DNA of 64,000 bases from Curtobacterium sp. VKM Ac-2865 (GTDB taxonomy: Bacteria; Actinomycetota; Actinomycetes; Actinomycetales; Microbacteriaceae): assembly GCF_015350905.1 (NCBI RefSeq), contig NZ_JADKRZ010000003.1, positions 186,001 to 250,000 on the forward strand. Reading direction: 5' to 3'. The position numbers and the translations under genes were made by a program. The notes under the pieces are model-generated. The model was not told where the DNA came from. It made no database searches and saw nothing but the letters and a program-made list of their open reading frames with translations. Below, in pieces: positions 52,904-61,889 of this stretch (its first letter is position 1; each line of letters opens with the position of its first letter).

Positions 52904-54052
52904 TCAGCCCAGGCCCATGTGCGACGTCCGCACGTGCGTGAGCGACCGCGCCAGCGCTCCCCGGGCGACGGCGTCCCGCCCGACCGACGACGGCACGATC
53001 GCCACCGGGTGCCGCAGCAGCGGCGCGACGGCGTCGGCCAGTGCCGCACAGAACACCTCGGCCGCCGGCAGGACCTCGCCCCCGACCACCACGACCTCCG
53101 GGTCGATCGTCAGGACGAGCTGGGCCACGCCCGGCGCGACGTCCTCGGCGAGCGCCCGGATGACGCCCTGGGCGGCAGCGTCGCCCTGCCCGGCCGCCAC
53201 GATGACGGACTCGAGGTCCGCGCCGGGCGGGATCCGGGCCTCCAGTCTGGCCGGTGCCTCGGGCCACCCGGTCGACACCAGGCCGCCCATCTCGCCCGCC
53301 GCGCCCCGTGCGCCGCGGGCCAGCGCGCCCTCCACCAGGAAGGCGGCGCCGATCTGACGGCCCATGACCAGGTACAGGCCGTCGCGGACCCCGTGGAAGC
53401 CGCCCCACGTCGTCTCGGCCGTCGCAGCGAGCTTGGCGTCGTTGTCGAAGAACGTGACCGCGCTCGGCAGCAGCTCCTGGATGCGTCCTGGCACCCGTCG
53501 CTCGACCCACTCGGGCACGGCGACCGTGTAGTCGATCTCGCCGCTGCGGTCCACGACCGCGGGGACGCCGAACGTGGCGGCGAGGAGCCGGCCCGGGTCG
53601 ACGTGCGAGGTCAGTCGGTGGACGACGTCCTGCACGCTCGACCATGCCTGATCGGCGGATGCGAGGTCCGTGTAGACCTCCTCCACCCGGGCGAGCTCGT
53701 CGCCGCGGAGGTCGGCGAGCACGCCGACGATGCCGTGCAGCCCGAGGTCCACGCCGAGCACGGATCCTGCCCCGGCGTCGGCCCGGAAGCGCTTCGCGCG
53801 GCGACCGGCCTTGTTCGGCGTCGCGATCGCGTCGGCCTCGCGCACCCAGCCGGCGGCCACGAGGTCGGCGAGCGCCGCCTCGACCGTCGGGCGGGACAGG
53901 CCGACCCGGCGGCTCAGCTCGGTGACGGTGGACGAGGACTCGTCGCGGAACAGCTCGTCGAGGAGCGCGCGGGAGTTCAGGAGCCGGAGGGTCGCGGGTG
54001 AGCTCCCGTCGACCCCGCTCGGGATCGTTGACAGGGATTCGCTCACGGCCAT
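52904..54052 (-). CDS. ROK-family transcriptional regulator
   Basis: 382 residues. N-terminal winged helix: RLLNSRALLDELF, SSTVTELSRRVGLSRPTVEA, LADLVAAGWV. Then the ROK sugar-kinase-like fold: GVDLGLHGIVGVLADLRGD, TFFDNDAKLAATAETTWGG and GARGAAGEMGG. The usual ROK zinc motif (CGxxGCxE) is not apparent, so it may sense sugar without it. ATG 54052 has GGAGG six bases upstream. It diverges from the GH20 gene by 30 bases and so likely represses hexosaminidase expression until an amino sugar is present. Confidence 0.9.
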   Translation of the reverse strand: MAVSESLSTIPSGVDGSSPATLRLLNSRALLDELFRDESSSTVTELSRRVGLSRPTVEAALADLVAAGWVREADAIATPNKAGRRAKRFRADAGAGSVLGVDLGLHGIVGVLADLRGDELARVEEVYTDLASADQAWSSVQDVVHRLTSHVDPGRLLAATFGVPAVVDRSGEIDYTVAVPEWVERRVPGRIQELLPSAVTFFDNDAKLAATAETTWGGFHGVRDGLYLVMGRQIGAAFLVEGALARGARGAAGEMGGLVSTGWPEAPARLEARIPPGADLESVIVAAGQGDAAAQGVIRALAEDVAPGVAQLVLTIDPEVVVVGGEVLPAAEVFCAALADAVAPLLRHPVAIVPSSVGRDAVARGALARSLTHVRTSHMGLG

Positions 54053-54082
54053 AGCCTCCACATTACGAAAGATCATTGAGGA
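54053..54082. promoter_or_regulatory. Short divergent control region, ROK regulator and GH20
   Basis: Thirty bases, A/T-rich for this genome, with CATTACGAAAGATCATTGAG forming an imperfect inverted repeat around GATC (CATT...AATG outer ends). A candidate operator. GAGG precedes the GH20 ATG 54083 closely; ATG 54098 has better spacing. Confidence 0.4.
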
Positions 54083-55783
54083 ATGGTGGACGCCGACATG
54101 CTCATCCCCCGCCCGCGCCTGTCGACACCCGGTGTCGGCTCGTTCGAGATCACCCCGTCGACCCGCATCGCTGCCGACGCGCCGAGCGAACCGGTCCGAC
54201 TGTACCTGCAGCAGACCCTCCGGGGCTCGACCGGGCTGCCGGTCCGCGATGCCGACCGATCGGAGGATGCGGGGATCTCCCTCCGTGTGGACGAGTCGGA
54301 CGACACCCTCCTGACCGGGCCCGACGGCGACCGGTCCGAGTCCTTCCGGCTGGTCGTCGACAGCGACCACGTCGAGGTCGTCGGCGGGGGTCCGGCCGGG
54401 GTCTTCTACGGCGTGCAGGCGGTCCTGCAGCTCCTGCCCGCGGACGTGTACCGGAAGGGCCGTGTCGGCACCGGCCCCTGGACCGTCCCCGCGCAGCAGG
54501 TCGAGGACGCCCCCGCCTTCGCCTGGCGCGGCGTGATGCTCGACGTCGCCCGGCACTTCCGCACCAAGGCCGAGGTCCTCCGGGTCATCGACCAGCTCGC
54601 GGCGCACCGGGTCAACCGCCTGCACTTCCACCTCACCGAGGACCAGGGCTGGCGCATCGAGATCCGGAAGTACCCGCGGCTCACCGAGATCGGGGCGTGG
54701 CGTGCCGAGTCGCAGGTCGGCGCGCACGTCGAGGGCCCGGACGGCATCCTCCGACCGGACGGTTTCGACGGCCGACCGCACGGTGGGTACTACACGCAGG
54801 ACGACATCCGCGAGATCGTCGCCTACGCCACGGACCGGTTCGTCACGGTCGTCCCCGAGATCGAGACCCCCGGGCACGTCCGCGCCGCCCTCGCCGCCTA
54901 CCCGGAGCTCGGCGTGCACCCGGAGTCCCCGGTCGACGTCTGGACCGAGTGGGGGATCGCAGACGACGTCCTGAACGCCGACGACAGCACGATCGCGTTC
55001 TTCAAGGACGTCCTCGACGAGGTCGTCGAGCTGTTCCCGAGCGCGTACATCGGCATCGGCGGCGACGAGTGCCCGAAGGTGCAGTGGGAGACCGACCCCC
55101 GCACGCAGGAGCGCATCCGCGAGCTCGGCCTTGCCGACGAGGAGCAGCTGCAGGCCTGGATCATCGGGCAGCTCGCCGCGCACGTCGAGTCGCACGGGCG
55201 TCGCGCCTTCGGGTGGGACGAGATCCTCGAGGGCGGGACGCTCTCCCCCTCCGCCACCGTGCTGTCCTGGCGTGGACTGCAGGGCGCGGTCACGGCCGCG
55301 CGTCGCGGGCACGACGTCATCTCCGTGCCGGACGACCAGGCCTACCTGGACTACCGCCAGAGCGACCTGCCGAACGAGCCGATCCCGGTGTCGATCGTGC
55401 TCACCGTCGACGACGTCTTCGCGTTCGACCCGGTGCCGGCGTCGCTGACCGAGGCCGAGCGCGCCCACGTCATCGGCGGCCAGGGCAACATGTGGACCGA
55501 GCACGTGGACACCGTCCGGAAGCTCGACTACCAGCTCTTCCCCCGGGTCACCGCCCTGGCCGAGGCGCTGTGGTCCGCTGACGTCGCCGGGCCCCGCGAC
55601 CTGGACGACTTCCGCGGGCGACTCGTGGAGCACCTCGCCCGGCTCGAGGCCATGGGCATCGAGTACCGCCACGAGTCCGGTCCCTTCCCGTGGGAGGAGC
55701 GCCCCGGCGTCCCCGGCCGCCCGAGCTCGCGCGAGGAGCGTGCCGCCTACATCGACGCGGTCACGGCCAACATCGCCGACTGA
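54083..55783 (+). CDS. Beta-N-acetylhexosaminidase (GH20)
   Basis: 566 residues. An N-terminal GH20b domain (to about 140) precedes the catalytic barrel. AWRGVMLDVARHF and LHFHLTEDQGWRIEI are the substrate-site strands, IETPGHVRAA continues, and IGIGGDECPK carries the catalytic Asp328-Glu329 pair. WRGLQGAVTAARRGHDVI and GGQGNMWTEHV complete the site. There is no signal peptide, so it appears cytoplasmic and may cleave imported chitobiose or muropeptides. Start 54083 or the in-frame ATG 54098. Confidence 0.95.
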   Translation: MVDADMLIPRPRLSTPGVGSFEITPSTRIAADAPSEPVRLYLQQTLRGSTGLPVRDADRSEDAGISLRVDESDDTLLTGPDGDRSESFRLVVDSDHVEVVGGGPAGVFYGVQAVLQLLPADVYRKGRVGTGPWTVPAQQVEDAPAFAWRGVMLDVARHFRTKAEVLRVIDQLAAHRVNRLHFHLTEDQGWRIEIRKYPRLTEIGAWRAESQVGAHVEGPDGILRPDGFDGRPHGGYYTQDDIREIVAYATDRFVTVVPEIETPGHVRAALAAYPELGVHPESPVDVWTEWGIADDVLNADDSTIAFFKDVLDEVVELFPSAYIGIGGDECPKVQWETDPRTQERIRELGLADEEQLQAWIIGQLAAHVESHGRRAFGWDEILEGGTLSPSATVLSWRGLQGAVTAARRGHDVISVPDDQAYLDYRQSDLPNEPIPVSIVLTVDDVFAFDPVPASLTEAERAHVIGGQGNMWTEHVDTVRKLDYQLFPRVTALAEALWSADVAGPRDLDDFRGRLVEHLARLEAMGIEYRHESGPFPWEERPGVPGRPSSREERAAYIDAVTANIAD

Positions 55784-56003
55784 GCTCTGCCCGGCCCGTG
55801 CGGCCCGAGCCGTCGGCCCGACCGGTCACGACTCCCCGCTCACCTCCGCCGACCGGTCACAGCCCGTCGATCCGGCGCCCGCCGGGCGACGGATCCCGAC
55901 CACTCGGCCCCGCGCCGCCGGGGTGTCGTGACCGCTCGGCGCACCCCGGGGCGGACGGGAGGCTCGGTACCAGCTGACACCGAGCCTCCAGTCCGCCAGG
56001 CGG
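55784..56003. repeat. Composite repeat block B: E110 followed by P44
   Basis: E110 copy at 55824-55933 (110 bases; ends GGTCACGACTCCCC and GGGGTGTCGTGACC, 13 of 14 paired), then a P44 at 55951-55996 (GCGGACGGGAGGCTCGG, centre CCAGCTG, right arm CCGAGCCTCCAGTCCGC). Same order and spacing style as block A. Confidence 0.88.
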
Positions 56004-56275
56004 TTGCCCCCCCCCCCCCCCCGCGAGACACCCCCGTCTGCACCAGACGCCGGCGGCAGCAGGCCCTCGCGCCCCCGAGACACCCCCGTCTGCGCGAGAC
56101 GCCCTCTCGGACCCGAGACACCGCCGTTTCCAGCGGTGTCTCGAGGGCTTCGGGGCGTCTCACGGAGACACCGGCGTCTCAGCCCCTCCAACACCCCGCC
56201 ACACAACGAAACGCCGGCGTCTCGAGAAGACACCGGCGTCTCGCGCCCTCACCGAACTCGGCGGAGCAAGCAGCC
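56004..56275. repeat. C16 tract and cluster of GAGACACC palindromic repeats
   Basis: A run of sixteen C (56007-56022) is followed by at least eight copies of a GAGACACC or GAGACGCC core in both orientations. They form small hairpins, for instance GAGACACCGC with GCGGTGTCTC (56115-56142) and GAGAC-ACCGGC-GTCTC near 56165 and 56230. The cluster reaches the fruA stop codon and may terminate it. Open frames crossing it are low-complexity and not credible. Confidence 0.8.
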
Positions 56276-58390
56276 CTACGCAGCCACCGGCGCCCGCTGC
56301 CCGACCGTCTCGCCAGCCACGGCAGCCTGGTCCGCCGCGGCAGCATCCGCAGCCGCGTCGCCGGCCGGAGCCCGACGCACCCACTTCTTCAGCGCGACCA
56401 GCACGAGCGCCGACACGACGGTGCCGACCAGGATCGCGAGGATGAACATCCAGATGCCCCCGATCGCGAAGAACACGAAGATCCCACCGTGCGGTGCGCG
56501 CGAGGTGACCCCGGCAGCCATCGAGATCGCACCCGTGACCGCGGCACCGACCATCGACGCCGGGATGACCCGGAGCGGGTCGGCAGCGGCGAACGGGATC
56601 GCGCCCTCGGAGATGAACGAGGCGCCGAGCAGCCACGCGGCCTTGCCGTTCTCGCGCTCGGGCTTCGTGAAGCCCTTCCGGTACAGCACGGTCGAGGCGA
56701 GGGCCAGAGCCAGCGGCGGCACCATGCCGGCGGCCATCACCGCGGCCATGATCTCGAACGGCACGACGTTCGTGGCGGTGCCGGCACCGAGCCCGGCGAC
56801 GGCGAACGCGTAGGCCACCTTGTTCACGGGGCCTCCGAGGTCGAACGCCATCATCAGGCCGAGGATGATCCCGAGCAGCACCGCCGAGGCACCGGACAGC
56901 GAGTTGAGGAACTCGGTCAGCTGCGTCATCAGCCATGCGATGGGCCCACCGAGCACGAGCAGCATGAGCCCGGAGGCGATGATCGACGCGAACAGCGGGA
57001 TGATCACGACCGGCATCAGGCCACGCAGCCAGCGCCAGGTCGGGATGCGCCCGATCCAGTAGGCGGCGGCACCGGCGATGAGGCCGCCGACCAGACCACC
57101 GAGGAACCCGGCGTTCATGAACACGGCGATCGACCCGGCGACGAAGCCCGGCGCGATGCCCGGCCGGTCGGCGATGGCGTAGGCGATGTACCCGGCGAGC
57201 GCGGCGACGAGGAACCCGAGCGACACGGACCCGATCTGGAACGCGGCGGCGCCGAGGTAGTACCCGAGCCCCTGCGGCGGCAGGTCGACGAGGGTGAAGT
57301 TCGTCAGCGTGAACACCGCGTTGTTCTGGCCGGAGTCGCCGTGCGTCAGCGCGATGCCGTACCCGGCGAGCAGGAAGCCGAGCGCGATGAGCAGCCCGCC
57401 GCCCGCGACGAACGGGATCATGTAGGAGACGCCGGTGAGCAGCCAGCGCTTCAGCGACTGCCCGAAGTGCTCGTTCGACGCGGTGCTCGTGCCGGTCTCG
57501 GCCGCGGAGCCGGAGACCCGGGCCGCGTTGGGGTCGTCGGCGGCACGGAGCGCCTCGGCGATCATCGCGTCGGGCTCGTCCACGCCGCGCTTGACCGGTC
57601 CGGAGACCAGCGGCTTGCCGGCGAACCGGCTGCGGTCGCGCACGTCGACGTCCACGGCGAAGACCACGGCGTCGGCGCGGGCGATGAGCGCGGGGTCGAG
57701 CGGCTCGACCTGCGAGGACCCCTGCGTCTCGACGTGCATCTCGGCACCCGCGCGCTGCGCAGCGGCGACCAGCGCGTCGGCGGCCATGTAGGTGTGCGCG
57801 ATGCCGGTCGGGCAGGCCGTCACGCCCACGATGACCTTCCGACCGGCGGCCGGTGCTGTGGTCGGCGCGGCCGGACTGGAGGCTCGGGGTGCGCCCGTCA
57901 CGCCGGCGTCGGCGACCTCGCCGGTCACCTCGCGGTCGACCAGGTCGACGATCTCCTGCTGCGTGGTCGCGGCACGGAGGGCGGCGGTGAAGTCCTCGCG
58001 GATGAGGGCACGGGCGAGGGTCGAGAGGACCGTGAGGTGGTCCTTGTCGGCGCCCTCGGGCACGGCGATCATGAAGACCAGGTCGGCGTCGCCGTCGGGC
58101 GCGCCGAACGGCACCGTCCTGGACAGGCGCGACATCGCGAGGGTCGGCTCGGTGACGGAGGCCGACCGGGCGTGCGGGATGGCGATGCCCCCGGGGACGC
58201 CGGTGCCGACGGACGCCTCGCGCTTGATGGCGTCGGCGGCGAGGGACTCGCCCGAGGCCGCGCGGCCACTGGCGGCGACGCGGTCGGCGAGGACGCGGAT
58301 GACGTCGGCCGAGGTGGCGCCGAGGTCCTCGTCGAGGCCGACGAGGGGGACGCTGATGAGTCCCGGACTCGTGGTTCGCTCAGCGGTCAT
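56276..58390 (-). CDS. fruA: PTS fructose transporter EIIABC
   Basis: 704 residues in the order EIIA-EIIB-EIIC. EIIA (to about 155) has the phosphorylated histidine in GGIAIPHARSASV; EIIB (about 185-290) has the phosphocysteine in VTACPTGIAHTYMAADAL; EIIC (about 330-680) has GVSYMIPFVAGGGLLIALGF and membrane segments onward. It imports fructose as fructose 1-phosphate. The ATG overlaps the fruK stop (ATGA). The EIIA-EIIB linker (RASSPAAP) contains the genome's repeated 15-base core GGCCTGGAGGCTCGG with one change (57871-57885). Confidence 0.97.
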   Translation of the reverse strand: MTAERTTSPGLISVPLVGLDEDLGATSADVIRVLADRVAASGRAASGESLAADAIKREASVGTGVPGGIAIPHARSASVTEPTLAMSRLSRTVPFGAPDGDADLVFMIAVPEGADKDHLTVLSTLARALIREDFTAALRAATTQQEIVDLVDREVTGEVADAGVTGAPRASSPAAPTTAPAAGRKVIVGVTACPTGIAHTYMAADALVAAAQRAGAEMHVETQGSSQVEPLDPALIARADAVVFAVDVDVRDRSRFAGKPLVSGPVKRGVDEPDAMIAEALRAADDPNAARVSGSAAETGTSTASNEHFGQSLKRWLLTGVSYMIPFVAGGGLLIALGFLLAGYGIALTHGDSGQNNAVFTLTNFTLVDLPPQGLGYYLGAAAFQIGSVSLGFLVAALAGYIAYAIADRPGIAPGFVAGSIAVFMNAGFLGGLVGGLIAGAAAYWIGRIPTWRWLRGLMPVVIIPLFASIIASGLMLLVLGGPIAWLMTQLTEFLNSLSGASAVLLGIILGLMMAFDLGGPVNKVAYAFAVAGLGAGTATNVVPFEIMAAVMAAGMVPPLALALASTVLYRKGFTKPERENGKAAWLLGASFISEGAIPFAAADPLRVIPASMVGAAVTGAISMAAGVTSRAPHGGIFVFFAIGGIWMFILAILVGTVVSALVLVALKKWVRRAPAGDAAADAAAADQAAVAGETVGQRAPVAA

Positions 58391-59421
58391 GGTGTGCTCC
58401 TTTGCAGTGACGCGAGTGGCGTTGCGGTGGGGGTGCTGTTCGTGTCGGTGGGGGTGCGCCGGACGACGACGATCGCGTCCGGGTCGGTGTGGTCGAGGGC
58501 GGGGACGTCGCTGCCGGGCAGGGCGGCCGCGGCGGCTCCCGTGGCGACGGCCTGCGCCAGACGTCGTTCGGGCGGTTCCCCGGCGACCTCGGCGAGGAGG
58601 TACCCCGCGAGGGCGGAGTCGCCGGCGCCGACGGTCGAGCGGGCGACGATGCGCGGGGCCGCTGCGGCGAAGACCCCGTCGGGGCCGACGAGGACCGCGC
58701 CCGCGCTGCCCAGCGTCAGCAGCACGGTCTCGACCCCGCGGGCCCGGAGTCGTTCAGCCGCGGCCACCGCGAGGTCGTGGTCGCGCTCGTAGGCGTCCGG
58801 GTCCCCGCCGACGGCCTCGGCGAGCTCCTCCGCGTTCGGCTTGAGCAGGTCGAGCCGTTCCCCGGACTGCAGGAGCGCGGTGAACGGGACGCCGGACGAG
58901 TCGACCGCGATCCGGACCGCGTCGCCGTGACGGGCACGGACGGCTCGGACCAGGACGGCGAGGGCGTCGTCGGGCAGCCCCGGCGGCAGCGACCCGGCGA
59001 TGACGACCCAGCGGGCGCGGGGGCCGGTCGCGGTGGCGTCGGCCGTGTCCGCGACGAGGGCGGCCAGGTCGTCGAGGCGTCCGGCGAGCGAGGGGCCGGG
59101 TTCGTTGAGCTTCGTCGTGGTGCCGGTCGGCTCGGTCACGGTGACGTTGGACCGCAGCGGCGCGCCGATCGGCAGCGCTGCCGTCGGGATGCCCCGGGTG
59201 GCGAGCCCGAGCAGCACGGGGTCGAGGTCGTCCCCGGGCAGCACGGCCACGGTGTCCCCACCGCTGGCGACGACGACCCGTGAGACGTTGACGCCCTTGC
59301 CGCCGGGCTCGGCCGTCGACCGGGTCGCCCGCTGCACGGCGCCGCGCTGCAGTTCGCCGGCGAGCTCGATGGTGCGGTCGAGCGAGGGGTTCGGCGTGAC
59401 GGTGACGATGCGCCCGCTCAT
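58387..59421 (-). CDS. fruK: 1-phosphofructokinase
   Basis: 344 residues of the PfkB fold. VTVTPNPSLDRTIELAGEL is the start, PGGKGVNVSRVVVASG the first PfkB signature, and ARSTVGAGDSALAGYL the second, with the catalytic Asp. It phosphorylates fructose 1-phosphate to fructose 1,6-bisphosphate. It sits between the regulator and the transporter, with four-base overlaps on both sides. Confidence 0.96.
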   Translation of the reverse strand: MSGRIVTVTPNPSLDRTIELAGELQRGAVQRATRSTAEPGGKGVNVSRVVVASGGDTVAVLPGDDLDPVLLGLATRGIPTAALPIGAPLRSNVTVTEPTGTTTKLNEPGPSLAGRLDDLAALVADTADATATGPRARWVVIAGSLPPGLPDDALAVLVRAVRARHGDAVRIAVDSSGVPFTALLQSGERLDLLKPNAEELAEAVGGDPDAYERDHDLAVAAAERLRARGVETVLLTLGSAGAVLVGPDGVFAAAAPRIVARSTVGAGDSALAGYLLAEVAGEPPERRLAQAVATGAAAAALPGSDVPALDHTDPDAIVVVRRTPTDTNSTPTATPLASLQRSTP

Positions 59422-60206
59422 GCGACGACGACCTCGACGTCGGACTCCGCGAGCGCCTCGGCCAGGTCGGCGGGCGGCTGCTGGTCGGTGACGAGCGTGT
59501 CGATCTCGTCGAGGCGGGCGAACCGCATCAGGGCCTCGACGCCGTGCTTGGCCGCGTCGGCGAGCACGACGCTGCGACGGGCGGCGAGCACGTAGGCACC
59601 CTTCACCGCCGCCTCGTACTCGTCGGGGGTGCTGAGCCCGAACCCGGCGGACAGCCCGTTCGTCCCGACGAAGGCGATGTCCGGGCGGAGCGCGCCGATC
59701 TGCTGCACGGTGGCGGTGCCGACCGCGGCGCTCGTGACCCCGCGGACGCGCCCGCCGAGCAGGTGCAGCTCGACGTTCGCGGAGTGCTGCAGGGTCGCGG
59801 CGATGGGGACCGAGTTCGTCACGACGGTGATGGTCGCCCCGGCCTCGGCGGGCTCCCACCGCGCCAGCTCCGACGCGACCGCGGCACACGTGGTCCCCGC
59901 GTCGAGGGCGATCGAGCCGGTGAACGTCGGCGGCACCAGGCGCATCGCGGCCCGGGCGATCGCGGACTTGGCGGAGCCGTGCTGCCCCTCGCGCTCGGCG
60001 ACGCTGAGCTCGACGACGCTCGACCGCCCGACGGGGACCGCTCCCCCGTGCACGCGTCGGAGCACCCCGGCGGTCTCGAGCAGGTCGAGGTCACGGCGGA
60101 CCGTCTCGGTGGTGACGTCGAAGTGCTCGGCGAGGTCGGCGACGGAGACCCGGCCGGCGTCCTGCAGGGCGGCGGCGATGGCGTCGTGGCGCTCCGTTGC
60201 GTACAT
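59418..60206 (-). CDS. fruR: DeoR-family regulator of the fructose operon
   Basis: 262 residues. N-terminal DeoR helix-turn-helix: RHDAIAAALQDAGRVSVADL, FDVTTETVRRDLDLLETAGV, LRRVHGGAVP. The C-terminal sugar-phosphate domain has ALDAGTTCAAVASEL, VTNSVPIAATLQ, LLGGRVRG and DIAFVGTNGLSAGFGL. It probably represses fruR-fruK-fruA until fructose 1-phosphate binds. AAGGAG lies nine bases before ATG 60206. Confidence 0.93.
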   Translation of the reverse strand: MYATERHDAIAAALQDAGRVSVADLAEHFDVTTETVRRDLDLLETAGVLRRVHGGAVPVGRSSVVELSVAEREGQHGSAKSAIARAAMRLVPPTFTGSIALDAGTTCAAVASELARWEPAEAGATITVVTNSVPIAATLQHSANVELHLLGGRVRGVTSAAVGTATVQQIGALRPDIAFVGTNGLSAGFGLSTPDEYEAAVKGAYVLAARRSVVLADAAKHGVEALMRFARLDEIDTLVTDQQPPADLAEALAESDVEVVVA

Positions 60207-60226
60207 GCCCGAACTCCTTCGTTCCC

Positions 60227-60269
60227 GTTGGTTTCGAGCACCATACGCTCACAACCAACACAAACGCAA
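60227..60269 (-). promoter_or_regulatory. fruR: Fructose operon promoter with flanking FruR operator
   Basis: On the minus strand TTGCGT (60269-60264), an 18-base spacer and TATGGT (60245-60240) form a promoter. The inverted repeat GTTGGTT / AACCAAC (60259-60253 and 60233-60227) brackets the -10, a good place for repression by the DeoR-type regulator. A further TTTGTGTTGGTT stretch overlaps the upstream half. Confidence 0.65.
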
Positions 60270-60314
60270 CCGTCCGTACCGATACCCACACACCCGAAGA
60301 CGCCCGCACGGCGC

Positions 60315-60372
60315 TGAGATCGCACTTCGTGTCGGGTCCCGGGGCCGGGAGCCGACACGAAGTGCGATCTCA
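60315..60372. repeat. 58-base hairpin H58, best copy
   Basis: A perfect 21-base stem (TGAGATCGCACTTCGTGTC... with its exact complement) encloses a 16-base loop. Four more copies in the window are the same length (58 bases). A P44 copy follows 20 bases later. Confidence 0.88.
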
Positions 60373-60391
60373 CCAGACGGCAGACGGACGA

Positions 60392-60435
60392 CGGACGGGA
60401 GGCGCGGTGCCAGCTGGCACCGCGCCTCCTGTCTG
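60392..60435. repeat. Palindromic element P44, copy upstream of clpP1
   Basis: ACGGACGGGAGGCGCGG, centre TGCCAGCTGGCA, then CCGCGCCTCCTGTCTGT: a near-perfect 44-base palindrome. It lies between the divergent fruR and clpP1 genes, so unlike other copies it is upstream of genes. Confidence 0.82.
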
Positions 60436-60452
60436 TTTCCCCACCACCGCAT

Positions 60453-60499
60453 TGCCGACAGCGAACAGGCGCGAAGTGCTGCGTTGCAACCGATAAGTT
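60453..60499 (+). promoter_or_regulatory. clpP1P2 promoter with ClgR-like box
   Basis: TGCCGACAGCGAAC (60453-60466) fits the actinobacterial ClgR pattern CGC-N5-GCG-WWS except for T in place of the first C. It lies about 40-50 bases upstream of the probable start (TAAGTT -10 at 60494-60499), the position expected for an activator. ClgR is a known activator of clpP operons in actinobacteria; binding here is inferred. Confidence 0.55.
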
Positions 60500-60533
60500 C
60501 GACATCAAGCGACAACTGAACGGGAGCTTTTCC

Positions 60534-61163
60534 ATGGCCGAAGCAACACTGAACCCCAGTGTTTTTGACCGCCTTCTGAGAGACCGGATCGTGTGGCTCG
60601 GCTCCGAGGTCCGCGACGACAACTCGAACGAGATCGCAGCCAAGCTGCTGCTGCTCGCCGCCGAGGACCCTGAGAAGGACATCTACCTCTACATCAACTC
60701 GCCCGGTGGTTCGATCACCGCGGGCATGGCGATCTACGACACGATGCAGTTCGTGCCGAACGACATCGTCACGGTGGGCATCGGCCTCGCCGCCTCGATG
60801 GGGCAGTTCCTGCTCTCGTCCGGCACGCCCGGCAAGCGCTACATCACCCCGAACGCCCGTGTGCTCCTGCACCAGCCGTCCGGTGGCTTCGGCGGAACCG
60901 CCGCGGACATCCAGACGCAGGCGAAGGTCATCCTCGACATGAAGCAGCGCATGGCCGAGCTGACCGCCGAGCAGACCGGCAAGTCGATCGAGCAGGTCCT
61001 CAAGGACAACGACCGCGACAACTGGTTCTCGGCGCAGGAAGCCCTGGAGTACGGCTTCGTCGACCACCTCCGCGCATCGTCCGCCGAGGTCATCGGTGGG
61101 GGCGGCACGGTCGCCGACGGCGAGACGCCGACCCCGGCGGCCGACCCCGACGCCCAGTCCTGA
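60534..61163 (+). CDS. clpP1: ATP-dependent Clp protease proteolytic subunit 1
   Basis: 209 residues. Catalytic triad Ser88 in [10 protein letters not shown], His113 in VLLHQPSGG and Asp162 in [10 protein letters not shown]; the [20 protein letters not shown] handle region is typical. With ClpP2 it forms the mixed two-ring peptidase that degrades proteins delivered by ClpX or ClpC. GGGAGC precedes the ATG. The next gene, clpP2, starts 26 bases downstream with its own ribosome site. Confidence 0.97.
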   Translation: MAEATLNPSVFDRLLRDRIVWLGSEVRDDNSNEIAAKLLLLAAEDPEKDIYLYINSPGGSITAGMAIYDTMQFVPNDIVTVGIGLAASMGQFLLSSGTPGKRYITPNARVLLHQPSGGFGGTAADIQTQAKVILDMKQRMAELTAEQTGKSIEQVLKDNDRDNWFSAQEALEYGFVDHLRASSAEVIGGGGTVADGETPTPAADPDAQS

Positions 61164-61189
61164 TCACCACCGAAGAAAAGGAAACGAGA

Positions 61190-61849
61190 ATGCATCTCCC
61201 CATGCTCGGTGGCGCGCAGAACGTCCCGGCTCCCACTGATCGGTACATCCTGCCGACGTTCGAAGAGCGCACGGCCTACGGCTACAAGCGCCAGGACCCG
61301 TACGCGAAGCTCTTCGAGGACCGCATCATCTTCCTCGGCGTGCAGGTCGACGACGCGTCCGCCGACGACGTCATGGCCCAGCTGCTCGTCCTCGAGTCGC
61401 AGGACCCCGACCGCGACATCGTGATGTACATCAACTCGCCCGGTGGATCGTTCACCGCGATGACGGCGATCTACGACACGATGCAGTACATCCGTCCGCA
61501 GATCCAGACGGTCTGCCTCGGGCAGGCTGCCTCGGCCGCGTCGGTGCTCCTCGCTGGCGGTACCGCTGGCAAGCGCCTCGCACTGCCGAACGCTCGTGTG
61601 CTCATCCACCAGCCTGCCGTCCAGCAGGGTGGCGGCCAGGCCTCCGACATCGAGATCCAGGCCGCGGAGATCCTCCGCATGCGCACCTGGCTCGAGGAGA
61701 CGCTGTCGAAGCACTCGAACAAGACGCCCGAAGAGATCAACCACGACATCGAGCGCGACAAGATCATGTCCGCGCAGGAAGCCGTGGAGTACGGCCTGAT
61801 CGACCAGGTCCTGACCAGCCGGAAGAACCTCCCCGCGCTCGTCAAGTAG
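61190..61849 (+). CDS. clpP2: ATP-dependent Clp protease proteolytic subunit 2
   Basis: 219 residues. Ser115 in [11 protein letters not shown], His140 in [10 protein letters not shown] and Asp190 in [10 protein letters not shown] form the triad. The longer N terminus ([20 protein letters not shown]) before the body is typical of actinobacterial ClpP2. AAAGGAAACGAGA precedes the ATG. Both subunits are intact. A strong terminator closes the operon. Confidence 0.97.
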   Translation: MHLPMLGGAQNVPAPTDRYILPTFEERTAYGYKRQDPYAKLFEDRIIFLGVQVDDASADDVMAQLLVLESQDPDRDIVMYINSPGGSFTAMTAIYDTMQYIRPQIQTVCLGQAASAASVLLAGGTAGKRLALPNARVLIHQPAVQQGGGQASDIEIQAAEILRMRTWLEETLSKHSNKTPEEINHDIERDKIMSAQEAVEYGLIDQVLTSRKNLPALVK

Positions 61850-61857
61850 TCGATGAC

Positions 61858-61889
61858 GAAGGCCCCGCACCGTCCGGTGCGGGGCCTTC
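61858..61889 (+). terminator. clpP1P2 terminator
   Basis: GAAGGCCCCGCACC pairs perfectly with GGTGCGGGGCCTTC (14 base pairs) around a four-base loop, eight bases after the clpP2 stop. Confidence 0.92.

Noticed and set aside
56020-56250. CRISPR or coding interpretation of the GAGACACC cluster
   Set aside because: Cores are 8-16 bases at irregular steps and in both orientations; open frames across it are Pro/Arg/Thr low complexity.
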